NCBI GenBank assembly: GCA_963973915.1
Contig: CAXBBM010000003.1
Location: 186,001-250,000 of the forward strand
Source of the DNA: Polycyclovorans sp002706265
Lineage (GTDB): Bacteria > Pseudomonadota > Gammaproteobacteria > Nevskiales > Nevskiaceae
DNA length: 64,000 bases
Direction: 5' to 3'
Positions 43,524 to 52,325 of this stretch are shown piece by piece (positions within the stretch are counted from its first letter, which is position 1; the number at the start of each line of letters is the position of its first letter). The translations under genes were made by a program, and so were the position numbers. Below the pieces are notes generated by a model. The model searched no databases. It was not told the DNA's origin and worked only from the letters and a program-made list of their open reading frames with translations.

Positions 43524-44063
43524 CTAGGTCTTGATTGGGTCCATCATGCCGTCCGCGTTCAGATCGTCACACAAATCCATGAAGGATTCGCGCAAGGCCT
43601 GTGGATGCTGGCTGACCGGGACGTGACACACCATTTGTACGCTACACATGCTCGCGCCGGTGTGGGTGGAGGCATATTTTTGCGATGAGATCTCGGGGCT
43701 CTGCACGCCCTGGGCGCTGAAGAATTCCAGCAGATGGACCAGCAGGTCTGGCTGCTGCGGCGCGATTACATCGACGGCATAGGGGCGAAAGTCGGGCAGC
43801 GGCTCGCGCGCGCCGCAACGCTCGAAGCGAATCTGCAAGTCGAGCCGCTCGGCCACGCCCGGCAGGGCGGTCTCCAGACGACCCAGCGTGCTCCAGTTGC
43901 CCGACACGACCATGTTGGCGGTGAGCAGATCGCCGATGGGCGCGATCCGGCAGTCTTCAACCTCGCCTCCGCGCTCGCGGATGGCCTTGAACAGCTCGAG
44001 CGGAATATCGGCTCGGGCACGACCCAGAATGGAGATGGACAGCAGGTTGTCGGAGTTGGACAT
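43524..44063 (-). CDS. gcvR: Glycine cleavage system regulator GcvR (ACT domains)
   Basis: The 179-residue protein has two ACT domains, the first starting LLSISILGRARADIP and the second from PYAVDVIAPQQPDLLVHLLEFF. It belongs to the GcvR group, in which binding to GcvA represses the glycine cleavage operon when glycine is scarce. The gcvR-bcp order with dapA divergent is the classical gammaproteobacterial layout. ATG at 44063 gives the usual start; an upstream in-frame extension is not needed. Confidence 0.85.
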   Translation of the reverse strand: MSNSDNLLSISILGRARADIPLELFKAIRERGGEVEDCRIAPIGDLLTANMVVSGNWSTLGRLETALPGVAERLDLQIRFERCGAREPLPDFRPYAVDVIAPQQPDLLVHLLEFFSAQGVQSPEISSQKYASTHTGASMCSVQMVCHVPVSQHPQALRESFMDLCDDLNADGMMDPIKT

Positions 44064-44143
44064 GGCGTCAGGTGAGCGGAGAGGCCGCAAGTGTAAACCT
44101 GCCTCATGGCGGCGCAAGCACGTCTTGGGCGCAGGGCTATCGG

Positions 44144-44149
44144 TATACT
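44144..44149 (+). promoter_or_regulatory. Probable -10 element of dapA
   Basis: TATACT in the context CGGTATACTC lies about 34 bases upstream of the dapA start. The -35 element is weak, so the call rests mainly on the good -10 and its position. Confidence 0.4.
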
Positions 44150-44182
44150 CGCCACCCTTTTCGTTGTTTGACGTTCTCCCTC

Positions 44183-45064
44183 ATGATCAAAGGCAGTCTG
44201 GTCGCGCTGGTCACCCCGATGGACGCCGACGGTGCCATCCAATGGGACGCGCTCGACCGCTTGGTGGATTGGCACATCGCCGAAGGCACCGACGGCATCA
44301 TTGCCGTGGGCACGACCGGCGAGTCGGCGACTCTGGATATTGACGAGCACATCGCCGTCATCAAACGGGTGGTGGACCGTGCCTGTGGGCGGATTCCGGT
44401 CATCGCCGGCACCGGTGCCAACAGCACCGCCGAGGCCATTGAGCTGACGGAAAAAAGTGCCGCGATTGGCGCTGATGCGGCGCTGATCGTCACGCCGTAT
44501 TACAACAAGCCGCCGCAGGAAGGGCTGTATCGCCACTACAAGGCGATCGCCGAAGCGGTGAACCTGCCCATCATTGCCTACAACGTGCCCGGCCGCACCG
44601 GCGTGGACATGCTGCCAGCCACCGTCGCCCGCCTGGCCCAGGTGCCGAACATCGTCGGCGTCAAAGAGGCCAAGGGTGATCTTGGCCGTGTTCGCGAGCT
44701 GCTGGCGCTGGACCTTGATCCCACCTTTGCGCTGTATTCGGGTGATGACGCCACCGCGCGCGAATCCATATTGCTGGGCTTTCACGGTGACATCTCGGTG
44801 ACCGCCAATGTGGCCCCCGGGGCCATGCATCACATGTGCGCGGCGGCCCTTGCCGGCAACAGCGCCAGGGCCGCCGAACTCGATGCGCCGCTTGCGGCAC
44901 TTCATCGCGACCTGTTTGTCGAACCCAATCCCCTGCCCGTGAAATGGGCCTTGGCCCGCATGGGCCGTATCGGCGAGGGACTGCGGTTGCCGCTGGTGCC
45001 GCTCGCGTCCTCCTGTGAACCCACTGTGACCGCTGCGTTGGCCGCAGCCGGCATCCGGATCTGA
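44183..45064 (+). CDS. dapA: 4-hydroxy-tetrahydrodipicolinate synthase
   Basis: The 293-residue TIM-barrel aldolase condenses pyruvate with aspartate semialdehyde in lysine/diaminopimelate synthesis. The Schiff-base Lys161 in GVKEAKGDL and Tyr133 in AYNVPGRTG are at the same positions as in E. coli, and GTTGES and TPYYNKP are conserved. The ATG at 44183 is used; the upstream in-frame extension would overlap gcvR. A small lipoprotein gene follows after 5 bases. Confidence 0.97.
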   Translation: MIKGSLVALVTPMDADGAIQWDALDRLVDWHIAEGTDGIIAVGTTGESATLDIDEHIAVIKRVVDRACGRIPVIAGTGANSTAEAIELTEKSAAIGADAALIVTPYYNKPPQEGLYRHYKAIAEAVNLPIIAYNVPGRTGVDMLPATVARLAQVPNIVGVKEAKGDLGRVRELLALDLDPTFALYSGDDATARESILLGFHGDISVTANVAPGAMHHMCAAALAGNSARAAELDAPLAALHRDLFVEPNPLPVKWALARMGRIGEGLRLPLVPLASSCEPTVTAALAAAGIRI

Positions 45065-45069
45065 ACCCC

Positions 45070-45378
45070 ATGATCAAAACCGCCCTTGCCATCACCGTCC
45101 TGTCCCTGACGGTAACCGCCTGCAGTACCACCCGGCACTGCGAGCGCGCGCTGCCTTATCAGGCGGCCGAGATGGCCACCATTGTCACCTCGGTCGATGG
45201 CATTTCACCCCCCAGCTCGCCGTCGGCGTTGCGCATCCCGGAGCTGAGCGGTGAGCCCCAGGCCTATGCCTTGGAAGTGGCCGAGCCCGGCGACGACGGC
45301 GAGACGCGCGTCCGCTGCCTTGACATGCCGCCCGCCATGCCCGCCGTGCCTGCCGCGCAGCCTGCTGCCGGCGTGTAA
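45070..45378 (+). CDS. Small lipoprotein of unknown function
   Basis: The 102-residue protein has a signal peptide with lipobox TVTAC (Cys18) and a short, Pro/Ala-rich C-terminus. It starts 5 bases after dapA, the position of bamC in many gammaproteobacteria. It is far shorter than BamC (about 340) and shows no BamC motif except the general N-terminal lipoprotein layout, so it may be a reduced relative or an unrelated protein. It is the last gene before the tRNA. Confidence 0.65.
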   Translation: MIKTALAITVLSLTVTACSTTRHCERALPYQAAEMATIVTSVDGISPPSSPSALRIPELSGEPQAYALEVAEPGDDGETRVRCLDMPPAMPAVPAAQPAAGV

Positions 45379-45408
45379 TCAGAGCTCAAAACCCCTTCGG
45401 CCTTCGGC

Positions 45409-45414
45409 TATACT
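45409..45414 (+). promoter_or_regulatory. -10 element of the tRNA-Ser gene
   Basis: TATACT lies 11 bases before the mature tRNA 5' end and is followed by a GC-rich stretch (CCCGCCCC), as in stringently controlled stable-RNA promoters. The -35 region is not convincing. Confidence 0.45.
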
Positions 45415-45424
45415 CCCGCCCCTT

Positions 45425-45516
45425 GGAGAGGTGTCCGAGTGGTTGAAGGAGCACGCCTGGAAAGCGTGTATACGGGTCAAACCGTATCGAGGGTTCGAAT
45501 CCCTCTCTCTCCGCCA
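45425..45516 (+). tRNA. tRNA-Ser (anticodon GGA)
   Basis: The class II tRNA begins GGAGAGG, has the D-loop GTGGTTGAAGG, anticodon stem CACGC/GCGTG with loop CTGGAAA (anticodon GGA at 45459-45461), a long variable arm, the T-loop GGTTCGAATCC and an encoded CCA end. It reads UCC/UCU codons. The first acceptor pair set includes one G-T wobble. Confidence 0.95.
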
Positions 45517-45551
45517 AGTCAATGGTGGAGGCCGGTCACGGCCGATGGATC

Positions 45552-45581
45552 AAAAAAGCCCCCAGCGATGGGGGCTTTTTC
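45552..45581. terminator. Rho-independent terminator after tRNA-Ser
   Basis: AGCCCCC and GGGGGCT form a stem with a 6-base loop and are flanked by A and T runs (CAAAAAAG ... CTTTTTC). It ends tRNA transcription and can act on the reverse strand too. Confidence 0.85.
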
Positions 45582-45688
45582 GTTTGCGGCGCAGGTTCTG
45601 CTCGTGCCCGTCCTCAGACCCGCGCCCCGCACCCTGCGATGCATCGGCGCCAGGGCTGCGGCTGATGGGCCAGGCAGATCAATGAATT

Positions 45689-46684
45689 CTATTGCGCCTC
45701 CCCGGCGTCGGCTTCTTGGGTCTCGGGGAGGGCAGTCCAGGCTTTTCCGGCGCTGCGACTGATGTACGTAGCGTCGTGCCAGACCGAAATATAGATTCCG
45801 TTCCAGTATCCCGAGGTGGGTGTGGCCGGGTCGTCGCCCTGTTGATGCGCTGTACGGACCCTGGCCGCGCAGGCTTCCAGCGAGTAGTCATTGCTGCTCT
45901 GCCACCCATCGCGCCCGCGGAACTGGCAGAGGAACACCGTCTGGTCCTGTTCGTCGGCAACTTTTCCGGCGTCAACAAAGTCCACCTCACGATTCCCTGA
46001 GGGGTCGCGCCGAATGATGGGCAGCCGTGGCGCCTTCGGTTCTTGAGGGGCCTGTTGGGCAACAGCAGCGGCATCGGCGGTCGCTGCAATGTCAGCCGCA
46101 AGCCCGCCCTCCGGCGCTGCGGCGGGCGCGGCATGCATCGTCGGGGCCTCGTCCGCGCCCGTTTCCTCGATGAGCAGATCGGTTGACGCGGCTGCCGCTT
46201 CAGCAGGCGGCGCTTCGGTGAACGTTTCCGACGCAGGCTGCGGATCATCCAACGGGACCTCGGGCGTGGCCGGCGGGTCCTTGAGGTCCGCCACCGGCGG
46301 CTCCGACGTGGCCGCAACCACAGCATCCTTCTGGGGTGGTGCGATATCGCGCATGGCAGTCGGCGCCCAGCCTTCTGCGCCGGCGAAGCGGACCCAGGAC
46401 TCGCTGTCCTCGTAATATCGGTACGCGCCGGCCGAGTCGACCGCGAGAAGGACCTCGCCGTATCGGCCATAAACGCGGCCGTCAGCGTCAGGTTTCCCGT
46501 CGTAGCGCGAGAGCAGCGACAAGCACTCTCGCAGGGCCCGCACCTCCGAGGTCAGCGCGTCGCTCGGCGGTCCCAGCGCACAGATCGTGGCTGCGATGGT
46601 CGCTTGCGGCAGGCCCAAGCCCGCCAACAGCGTGAATCCGATGCAGGTCCTTCTCAATCTCTGAAACGATATCGATGCAGCCAC
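45689..46684 (-). CDS. Secreted protein of unknown function with Pro/Ala/Glu-rich middle
   Basis: The 331-residue protein has an N-terminal signal peptide (about residues 1-31, ending ATIAA). A small domain carries RALRECLSLLSRYDGK and VYGRYGEVLLAVD. A disordered Ala/Pro/Glu-rich stretch follows (about 115-215), then a C-terminal domain with FLCQFRGRDGWQ, SLEACAARVRTA and GYWNGIYISVWHDATYI. No family is recognised. GTG at 46684 with GGAG 10 bases upstream is the best start; longer in-frame starts are poor. Its position between tRNA-Ser and the wza-wzc pair suggests an accessory gene. Confidence 0.65.
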   Translation of the reverse strand: MAASISFQRLRRTCIGFTLLAGLGLPQATIAATICALGPPSDALTSEVRALRECLSLLSRYDGKPDADGRVYGRYGEVLLAVDSAGAYRYYEDSESWVRFAGAEGWAPTAMRDIAPPQKDAVVAATSEPPVADLKDPPATPEVPLDDPQPASETFTEAPPAEAAAASTDLLIEETGADEAPTMHAAPAAAPEGGLAADIAATADAAAVAQQAPQEPKAPRLPIIRRDPSGNREVDFVDAGKVADEQDQTVFLCQFRGRDGWQSSNDYSLEACAARVRTAHQQGDDPATPTSGYWNGIYISVWHDATYISRSAGKAWTALPETQEADAGEAQ

Positions 46685-47336
46685 AGGTGATTCTCCGAAA
46701 CACAGCGCAAGGGGTGCAACGCGTGTGCAGATGTAGTGTGTGTTCTTTGAGGCGATTGACTCAACAAACCCGCTTGCGGCCAGCAAGCGGCAAGAAGGCG
46801 AGCGCAGTCATCAATCATTGCCGGGGGGACTGTGCTCAGTGCGCAGGCTCCATTCTAAATCATCCAAAAATCTCACCGATAACGTTGCTGGCGTGCGCCG
46901 GTACGCGCGTCGCCGCTCGCTGAGTCCGGCCCGCGACGAGGCGGTCCGCAGGGTCAACCCTCGGTGCGACGACAGCGCAACCCGCGCAAGGTTCTGTCAT
47001 CGATGGCGTGGGTCCGATATGATCACGCCGTTGGGGGCAGGGCAGTGCGCTGGCTTTCCTGGATGGCGCTGGCGGCAGCAGTGAATGAAAGCGGTGCCCT
47101 CGCGCCTAAATCTCAACTTTGCAGCTCCGACTGAAAGTCACGATCATTGATGGAAATCGAGAAACTTCAGCAGTGAAATGTGCTGCGGGCCCGAAACAGA
47201 AGATTTCCTCGAGGCCTGGATAGGCCCGCGGATCAGTCTGTGCCGAGCGACGGCGTGATCGTGAAACCCTGCCGAAGTACACCGAAGCAACTTTAATCTT
47301 ACCGGTCATCTTGGACCCTAACCTGGCATCTCTAAA
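46685..47336. other. Gene-poor spacer before wza
   Basis: About 650 bases hold no open frame with convincing start, codon use or neighbours. It should contain the promoters of the flanking divergent genes, but no strong -35/-10 pair is obvious. Base composition is lower in GC than the neighbouring cob and dapA regions. No tRNA fragment, integrase remnant or long repeat was seen. Confidence 0.5.
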
Positions 47337-48458
47337 ATGGCACCTGAATCTTTGAAGTCCGCCTTAGGCCTCACGATCGTTCTGGCGCTCGCGGGATGTG
47401 CGGGCATGGGAACGCAATACGATACTCCAGCGGAAAAGAATCAAATTCTTTTCACCGTTGAAGCCATTACACCGGCACTGACCCAGGGGCTCCGCTCGCG
47501 GCCTCCAGTGGGCGCCACGTTGCCTGAGGACATGGTGGCGCCTGAGGATTACACCTACCGAATCGGGCCCACCGACGTACTCTCGATTTTTGTCAACCAG
47601 TCTCTGTTCGCTGACACCTCTGCGCCTTCGTACGCCGTCGATCGTACGGCCGAATCGTTGTATGTGGTGAGTAACAGCGGACAGATTTTTCTACCGCTTT
47701 ATGGTCCGTTGCAAGTCGCCGGGCTGACTGTCAGTGAGGCGTACGTCGAAATTGAGCGCGCGCTTTCCCGGTTCATTACCCGACCGCAAATCAATGTGCG
47801 CGTTGCAGAGTACAGATCGCAGCGTATCGGAGTTGTTGGCGCGGTCGAGATGCCGGGCTTTGTCCCGGTGACGGACCGTCCCTTGGCCATCACCGAGGCC
47901 ATTGTGACCGCGGGCATGCTCGAAACGGCCGATTTGCGCAAAGTGGTGCTCAAACGGAAAGGCGCCGAACACGTTGTTGACGTGTATGACCTGATCAATA
48001 GCCCGTCATTCGGCCAGCGTTGGGTGTTGCAGGATGGCGATGTGGTCTGGGTTCCTCAGAACAAGAACAAAGTCTATGTATTAGGCGAGGCGCCAAACCG
48101 AACCGCTTACATCGATCCCTACAACACCAAGTTGGCAGAAATTCTGGTGCCGATTGACGCGCAGGGGTCTGCCGCCAGCCGTTCAGGAAATTATCTTCAG
48201 AGTGGAACGGCCTTGACCGGCAGTATCTTCGTGATCAGGGGCGACGTTGATCAAGCGCGTGTTTTCCATTTGAATGCCTCGTCCCCGGAGTCGCTGATTC
48301 TGGCGGATGAGTTTCAATTGCTGAGCGGCGATATTGTCTTTGTCTCCACGCGTGAGATCACCCGATTCAATCGCTTCGTCGCCCAGTTGCTGCCGAGCGT
48401 TGGCTCGTTGTTGTCCTCAGTACTTTTGGTTGACCGTGTTGACAGCTTAGGTAACTAG
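47337..48458 (+). CDS. wza: Outer-membrane polysaccharide export lipoprotein (Wza-like)
   Basis: The 373-residue lipoprotein has lipobox LALAGC (Cys21), a polysaccharide-export domain (YTYRIGPTDVLSIFVNQ near residue 80), two SLBB-type domains (RIGVVGAVEMPGFVPVTD; KVYVLGEAPNRTAY) and a C-terminal amphipathic part. Wza octamers form the exit channel for capsule or colanic-type polymers. It is of lower GC and different N-terminal design from the export protein at 9343. A 250-base gap with stem-loops separates it from the wzc gene; no wzb phosphatase is seen. Confidence 0.88.
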   Translation: MAPESLKSALGLTIVLALAGCAGMGTQYDTPAEKNQILFTVEAITPALTQGLRSRPPVGATLPEDMVAPEDYTYRIGPTDVLSIFVNQSLFADTSAPSYAVDRTAESLYVVSNSGQIFLPLYGPLQVAGLTVSEAYVEIERALSRFITRPQINVRVAEYRSQRIGVVGAVEMPGFVPVTDRPLAITEAIVTAGMLETADLRKVVLKRKGAEHVVDVYDLINSPSFGQRWVLQDGDVVWVPQNKNKVYVLGEAPNRTAYIDPYNTKLAEILVPIDAQGSAASRSGNYLQSGTALTGSIFVIRGDVDQARVFHLNASSPESLILADEFQLLSGDIVFVSTREITRFNRFVAQLLPSVGSLLSSVLLVDRVDSLGN

Positions 48459-48482
48459 CTCAGCCCTTAACAATGGCGAATG

Positions 48483-48558
48483 GCCCTTCCGAAACTGCAG
48501 AAGGGCTGACCAAGATCGCGAAGCCGCCCCCGTGGACCGAGTGGTGTCCGGGGGGCGG
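48483..48558. repeat. Two inverted repeats between wza and wzc
   Basis: GCCCTTC (48483-48489) with GAAGGGC (48500-48506), and CCGCCCCC (48524-48531) with GGGGGCGG (48551-48558). Both are perfect. Neither has a T-run directly behind it. They may form attenuation or processing structures in a wza-wzc message. Confidence 0.4.
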
Positions 48559-48710
48559 TGGGAGCAAAGGCCATCTGGTATTGAACGCTATCCGCTGTCT
48601 TGCCATGAGTGTATGCGCGACTTTCGTTTGAGCGACCCTTGTCGTAATCAAGGCCTGCGTTCACAGAAAGCTTCATTCAAAATGCTCAAACAAACTTAAT
48701 AGTGCAAAAA

Positions 48711-50993
48711 ATGAATAATCCGGGTGATCACCAGACGGGTGTTGGAAAGCAATGGGCCAACGACGATGAGGATTCAATTGACCTCAATGCGCTCGTCGGT
48801 GCCGTGCTTGCGGGCTGGCCAACAATCCTGATCGCCATTGCGGTCGCGTTGTCTCTGGCCGCTTTTTACCTTTTTGTGACCCCCCCGATTTACACCACGG
48901 ATGCGTTGATCCAGGTCGAAAGCAATCAGAACAATGCGCGATTCGCCTTCATGCAAAGCGCCAGCGGCATGGAACCGGAGGTGCCGGCAGCCGCTGAGGT
49001 CGAAATTCTGAAAAGCCGCATGGTCATTGGGCAGGTCGTGGATCGCCTGGGGCTCGACATTGTGGCGCAGCCTGTTTATTTCCCCTTGGTGGGTCAGGGT
49101 TTCGCACGTCGGCACGAGGGTGACGGCTACGGTCAGCCGCCATTTTCATTGGACTTTCTGTCCAATCGCGGGCTTGCCTGGGGTGGCGAGCAAATCAAGG
49201 TCACCACATTCGAGCCGCCCGCGGGCCAGCTGAATGTCGTCTTCGGGCTCGAGCCTGTCGGCGAAGGTCGCTACCGCTTGCTCGACCGCAAAGGTCAGTT
49301 GCTGGCCGAAGGCAAGGTCGGCGAAATGCTGACGGCACAACTCGGTGACGAAGGGGATGTTCTAAGACTGTTTGTACAGCGACTGAACGCCCGAGACGGC
49401 ACCTTGTTTGAGTTGATGAAGCGTCCGCGCGCGGCGGCCATCTCGTCAGTCCAAAACAGTCTCGTCGCCACGCCCTCTCGTGCGGCGGCGGGCATGGTGA
49501 CCCTTGCGTACGAAAGCACGGATCCCGCCCAAGCCGCACTGGTGCTCAATGAGACGCTGAACGTTTATCAAACCCAGAATGTCGAGCGTCGATCAGCCGA
49601 GGCGGAGCAGACCCTGCAGTTCTTGAATGAGCAACTCCCGACACTCAAAGCGGATGTGGAATCTGCGGAGGCACGGCTGAACAAGTTCAAGGTTGATAAC
49701 AGCACGGCCGACCTCACGCAGGAAACGGCCATCGTGCTGCAACGCAGCGTCGAGCTCGATCAAGCGCGCGCCGAGTTGACGCAGCAGCGTACCGAGGCCT
49801 TGCAGCGATTCACCGCCAGCCACCCCGTCGTCGAGTCGATCGACTCGCAGATCGCACAACTTGATATTGAACGGTCGCGAATTGCCAGCCGTATCAAACG
49901 TCTTCCCGACATTGAGCAGGTTGCCCTGCAGCTGCAGCGGGACCTGCAAGTCAGCACGGCCCTTTACGTATCGCTGCTCAACAGGTCGCAGGAACTCGAG
50001 GTGGTCAAGAGCGGCACGATCGGCAGTATCCGCATCATCGATACGCCTGTGGTGCCCAGAATGGCGTCCAAGCCCAAGTCTGGCCTGGTCATTGCACTGA
50101 GCCTGGTTTTGGGGACCCTGTTGGGGGCCTTGCTGGTTTTCGTGATTGATGCCATGCGGACGGGTGTGGAAGATCCGGCCATCACCGAAAAGAAGCTGGG
50201 CCTCGCGACGTACGGCTCAATCCCGTATTCGGAGATCCAGAACAAGCTCGCACGTGCGCTGAAACTCAAAAAGCCCCAGGGCGCCAATATTCTTGCGCTC
50301 GCCGATCCGAACAGCATCACCATGGAGGCTTTACGCAGCGTCAGAACGTCCCTGCATTTTGCCCGCATGGATGCGCCCAACAACATCATCATGTTGACCG
50401 GGCCTGAGCCTGAGCTCGGCAAGTCGTTCGTAAGCGTCAATCTGGGGGCCGTGCTCGCACAGGCGGGGGAGCGGGTCCTTGTGGTCGACGGTGACATGCG
50501 GCGCGGGCATATCCATAAAATGCTGGGCAGCGGCAGTCGCAGCCCGGGTTTGTCAGATTTGCTTTCGGGAACAGCGACCCTGGAGCAGTGCATCAGATCG
50601 ACTGAAGTGGATCAGCTTTTTGTGATTCCCACCGGTGCCATACCGCCCAATCCGTCTGAACTTCTGGTGCACCAGCGCTTCGTCGCGCTGCTGGGGGAGC
50701 TGTCGGCAATCTTTGACCACGTCATTATTGACACCCCGCCGGCCTTGGCCGTCACCGACGCGTCCATCATTGGCAGGCACGCGGGCATAACGCTGGTTGT
50801 GTTGAAAGCCGGGCGTCACCCATTGCGCATGATTGAAGATTTGATCAACCGGCTGAACCGCGCGGGCGTTACCGTGCGCGGAAGCTTGTTCAATCAGGTC
50901 GGCTTAAGCCGCAAGAGTCGCTATGGATACAAGTACGGCTACCGGTATGCGGGTTATCAGTACAGCTACAAGGCCAAGGCAAAGGACGACTGA
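48711..50993 (+). CDS. wzc: Wzc-type polysaccharide co-polymerase / bacterial tyrosine kinase
   Basis: The 760-residue protein has a first membrane helix (about 38-56), a large periplasmic Wzz/GNVR domain with coiled coils, a second helix (about 459-480) and a cytoplasmic BY-kinase with Walker A GPEPELGKSF near 565, VLVVDGDMRRG and VIIDTPP. It ends in a Tyr-rich tail (YGYKYGYRYAGYQYSYK), the autophosphorylation cluster. It should couple polymer length to Wza export. Intact kinase and tail contrast with the split system at 10.9-13.2 kb. The ATG at 48711 is used; a GTG three codons earlier is possible. No glycosyltransferases follow. Confidence 0.92.
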   Translation: MNNPGDHQTGVGKQWANDDEDSIDLNALVGAVLAGWPTILIAIAVALSLAAFYLFVTPPIYTTDALIQVESNQNNARFAFMQSASGMEPEVPAAAEVEILKSRMVIGQVVDRLGLDIVAQPVYFPLVGQGFARRHEGDGYGQPPFSLDFLSNRGLAWGGEQIKVTTFEPPAGQLNVVFGLEPVGEGRYRLLDRKGQLLAEGKVGEMLTAQLGDEGDVLRLFVQRLNARDGTLFELMKRPRAAAISSVQNSLVATPSRAAAGMVTLAYESTDPAQAALVLNETLNVYQTQNVERRSAEAEQTLQFLNEQLPTLKADVESAEARLNKFKVDNSTADLTQETAIVLQRSVELDQARAELTQQRTEALQRFTASHPVVESIDSQIAQLDIERSRIASRIKRLPDIEQVALQLQRDLQVSTALYVSLLNRSQELEVVKSGTIGSIRIIDTPVVPRMASKPKSGLVIALSLVLGTLLGALLVFVIDAMRTGVEDPAITEKKLGLATYGSIPYSEIQNKLARALKLKKPQGANILALADPNSITMEALRSVRTSLHFARMDAPNNIIMLTGPEPELGKSFVSVNLGAVLAQAGERVLVVDGDMRRGHIHKMLGSGSRSPGLSDLLSGTATLEQCIRSTEVDQLFVIPTGAIPPNPSELLVHQRFVALLGELSAIFDHVIIDTPPALAVTDASIIGRHAGITLVVLKAGRHPLRMIEDLINRLNRAGVTVRGSLFNQVGLSRKSRYGYKYGYRYAGYQYSYKAKAKDD

Positions 50994-51313
50994 CGCGGTG
51001 GTTTGGAAGCGCAGGTGCCGCCAAGGTCGTTGAACCACAGGCGCTGCTCCAGCAAGCCCGGTCTCCAGGCCGACCCGGCCTCCATTGCATCGTCCCGTGA
51101 ATGGGCTTGAGGCTGATGATTCGAGCCGCCCGAGTTGCGCAAAAGCCATCCGGCTCTTGCTTGCGGCGCACGCTTTGTGCAGCAACACGCTGTTCGGCTT
51201 TGGCCAGCGGTGCTGGAACGACGACCTGGGCTCAGGATTCAGCCCGGGTGCAGACGGCCGGCCTCAGGCTGCAGCGCGGCCAAACCGGCCGTTCACTCAG
51301 GGAGGCGTCGTTC
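50994..51313. other. Spacer without recognisable gene
   Basis: The 320 bases between wzc and the kinase-like gene carry no separate open frame I can support. The frame of the next gene stays open back to 51101, but that extension lacks a ribosome-binding site and the family start lies at 51314. Confidence 0.4.
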
Positions 51314-52285
51314 ATGAATCAAGTGGTCCCCAAGGCCGTGCAGCGCGCGGCCCAGTCAGGTCCATTGATCGTGGTGCTCAATGCCGGCTCGGGCAAGACC
51401 GGGGCCGACGAGCGCACGGAAACACTGACCCGGGTCTTCGCTGCGGCCGGCCGGGAGGCGGAGTTTCTCCCCATTGACACGCCTGAGCGCATCGGGGCGA
51501 CTGCGGCGCAGGCCGTCAAACGGGCGAAGGCCGTTAAAGGTGTGGTGGTCGCGGCCGGCGGTGACGGCACGCTCAATGCGGTCGCGCAGGCGGTGCTGGG
51601 CAGCGGCTGCCCCTATGGTGTGTTGCCGCAGGGCACGTTCAATTATTTCGGCCGTGCGCACGGCATTCCACAAGACATCGAGGCCGCGGCCAAAGCACTG
51701 CTGGGTGCCAGCGTGGAGCCGGTTCAGGCGGGCGTGGTGAACGGCCACATTTTTCTCGTGAACGGTAGCCTGGGGCTCTATCCCCGGTTGCTCGAAGACC
51801 GGGAGGCGTACAAGCAGCAGCTGGGGCGCAGCCGCTGGGTCGCACTGGTGTCGGGCCTCAGCACCCTGCTGCACGAGCATCGACGGCTGGATCTGGAGAT
51901 CGAAAGCGGCGGCAAGAAGCGTCACCTGCGCACGCCGACCCTGTTCGTTGGCAACAACGCGCTGCAGTTCGCGCGTATCGGCATGGTCGACGCGGCCGAC
52001 GCGCTGGGCCGCGGTGAGTTGGCGGCCATCGCGGTGCGGGAGATCGGCACGATGTCGATGCTGGGCCTTGCGCTGCGCGGACTTTTGGGGCAGCTGGGAG
52101 CGGCGGAAAATCTGACCCAGTTCAATTTTCGGCGCTTGACCGTCAAGGCCCGTCGCGAGCGCATCATGAAGGTGGCAACCGACGGTGAAATTCACCTGCT
52201 CAAGACCCCGTTGGTGTTCGAGGTGGCCCGCGAACCGTTGATGCTGCTGGTGCCCTGCGAAGCCGATCGGGTCAAGGTGGAGTGA
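51314..52285 (+). CDS. Diacylglycerol kinase-family lipid kinase (DAGKc domain)
   Basis: The 323-residue protein has the DAGK catalytic domain: LIVVLNAGSGKTGADE, VVAAGGDGTLNAVAQAVL near residue 81 and LPQGTFNYFGRAHGIP, a version of the usual GTxNDFAR block. Substrate may be diacylglycerol, sphingoid base or another lipid. GGGAGG lies 8 bases before the ATG at 51314. The phosphoesterase gene follows 40 bases later in the same direction, a pairing seen in several proteobacteria. Confidence 0.82.
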   Translation: MNQVVPKAVQRAAQSGPLIVVLNAGSGKTGADERTETLTRVFAAAGREAEFLPIDTPERIGATAAQAVKRAKAVKGVVVAAGGDGTLNAVAQAVLGSGCPYGVLPQGTFNYFGRAHGIPQDIEAAAKALLGASVEPVQAGVVNGHIFLVNGSLGLYPRLLEDREAYKQQLGRSRWVALVSGLSTLLHEHRRLDLEIESGGKKRHLRTPTLFVGNNALQFARIGMVDAADALGRGELAAIAVREIGTMSMLGLALRGLLGQLGAAENLTQFNFRRLTVKARRERIMKVATDGEIHLLKTPLVFEVAREPLMLLVPCEADRVKVE

Positions 52286-52325
52286 CCTCCACCAGCCACA
52301 GACCATGCCGCCAGGGGAGAGGGCG

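Noticed and set aside
45070..45378. Calling the small lipoprotein after dapA BamC
   Set aside because: Position fits, but it is less than a third of BamC length and shows no BamC domain motif.
46675..46923. 82-codon open frame before wza
   Set aside because: Overlaps the signal-peptide start of the minus-strand gene, lacks a ribosome-binding site and has unnatural composition.
47337..50993. Complete capsule locus
   Set aside because: Only the export and copolymerase genes are present; no glycosyltransferase, polymerase, flippase or Wzb phosphatase nearby.
45490..51313. Integrated element with att sites at tRNA-Ser
   Set aside because: No integrase and no second copy of the tRNA 3' end was found by eye; only a composition-based suspicion remains.
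51101..51313. Longer N-terminus for the DAG-kinase-like protein
   Set aside because: The extension is Arg/Ser/Cys-rich and unlike the family; a good ribosome-binding site precedes the ATG at 51314.
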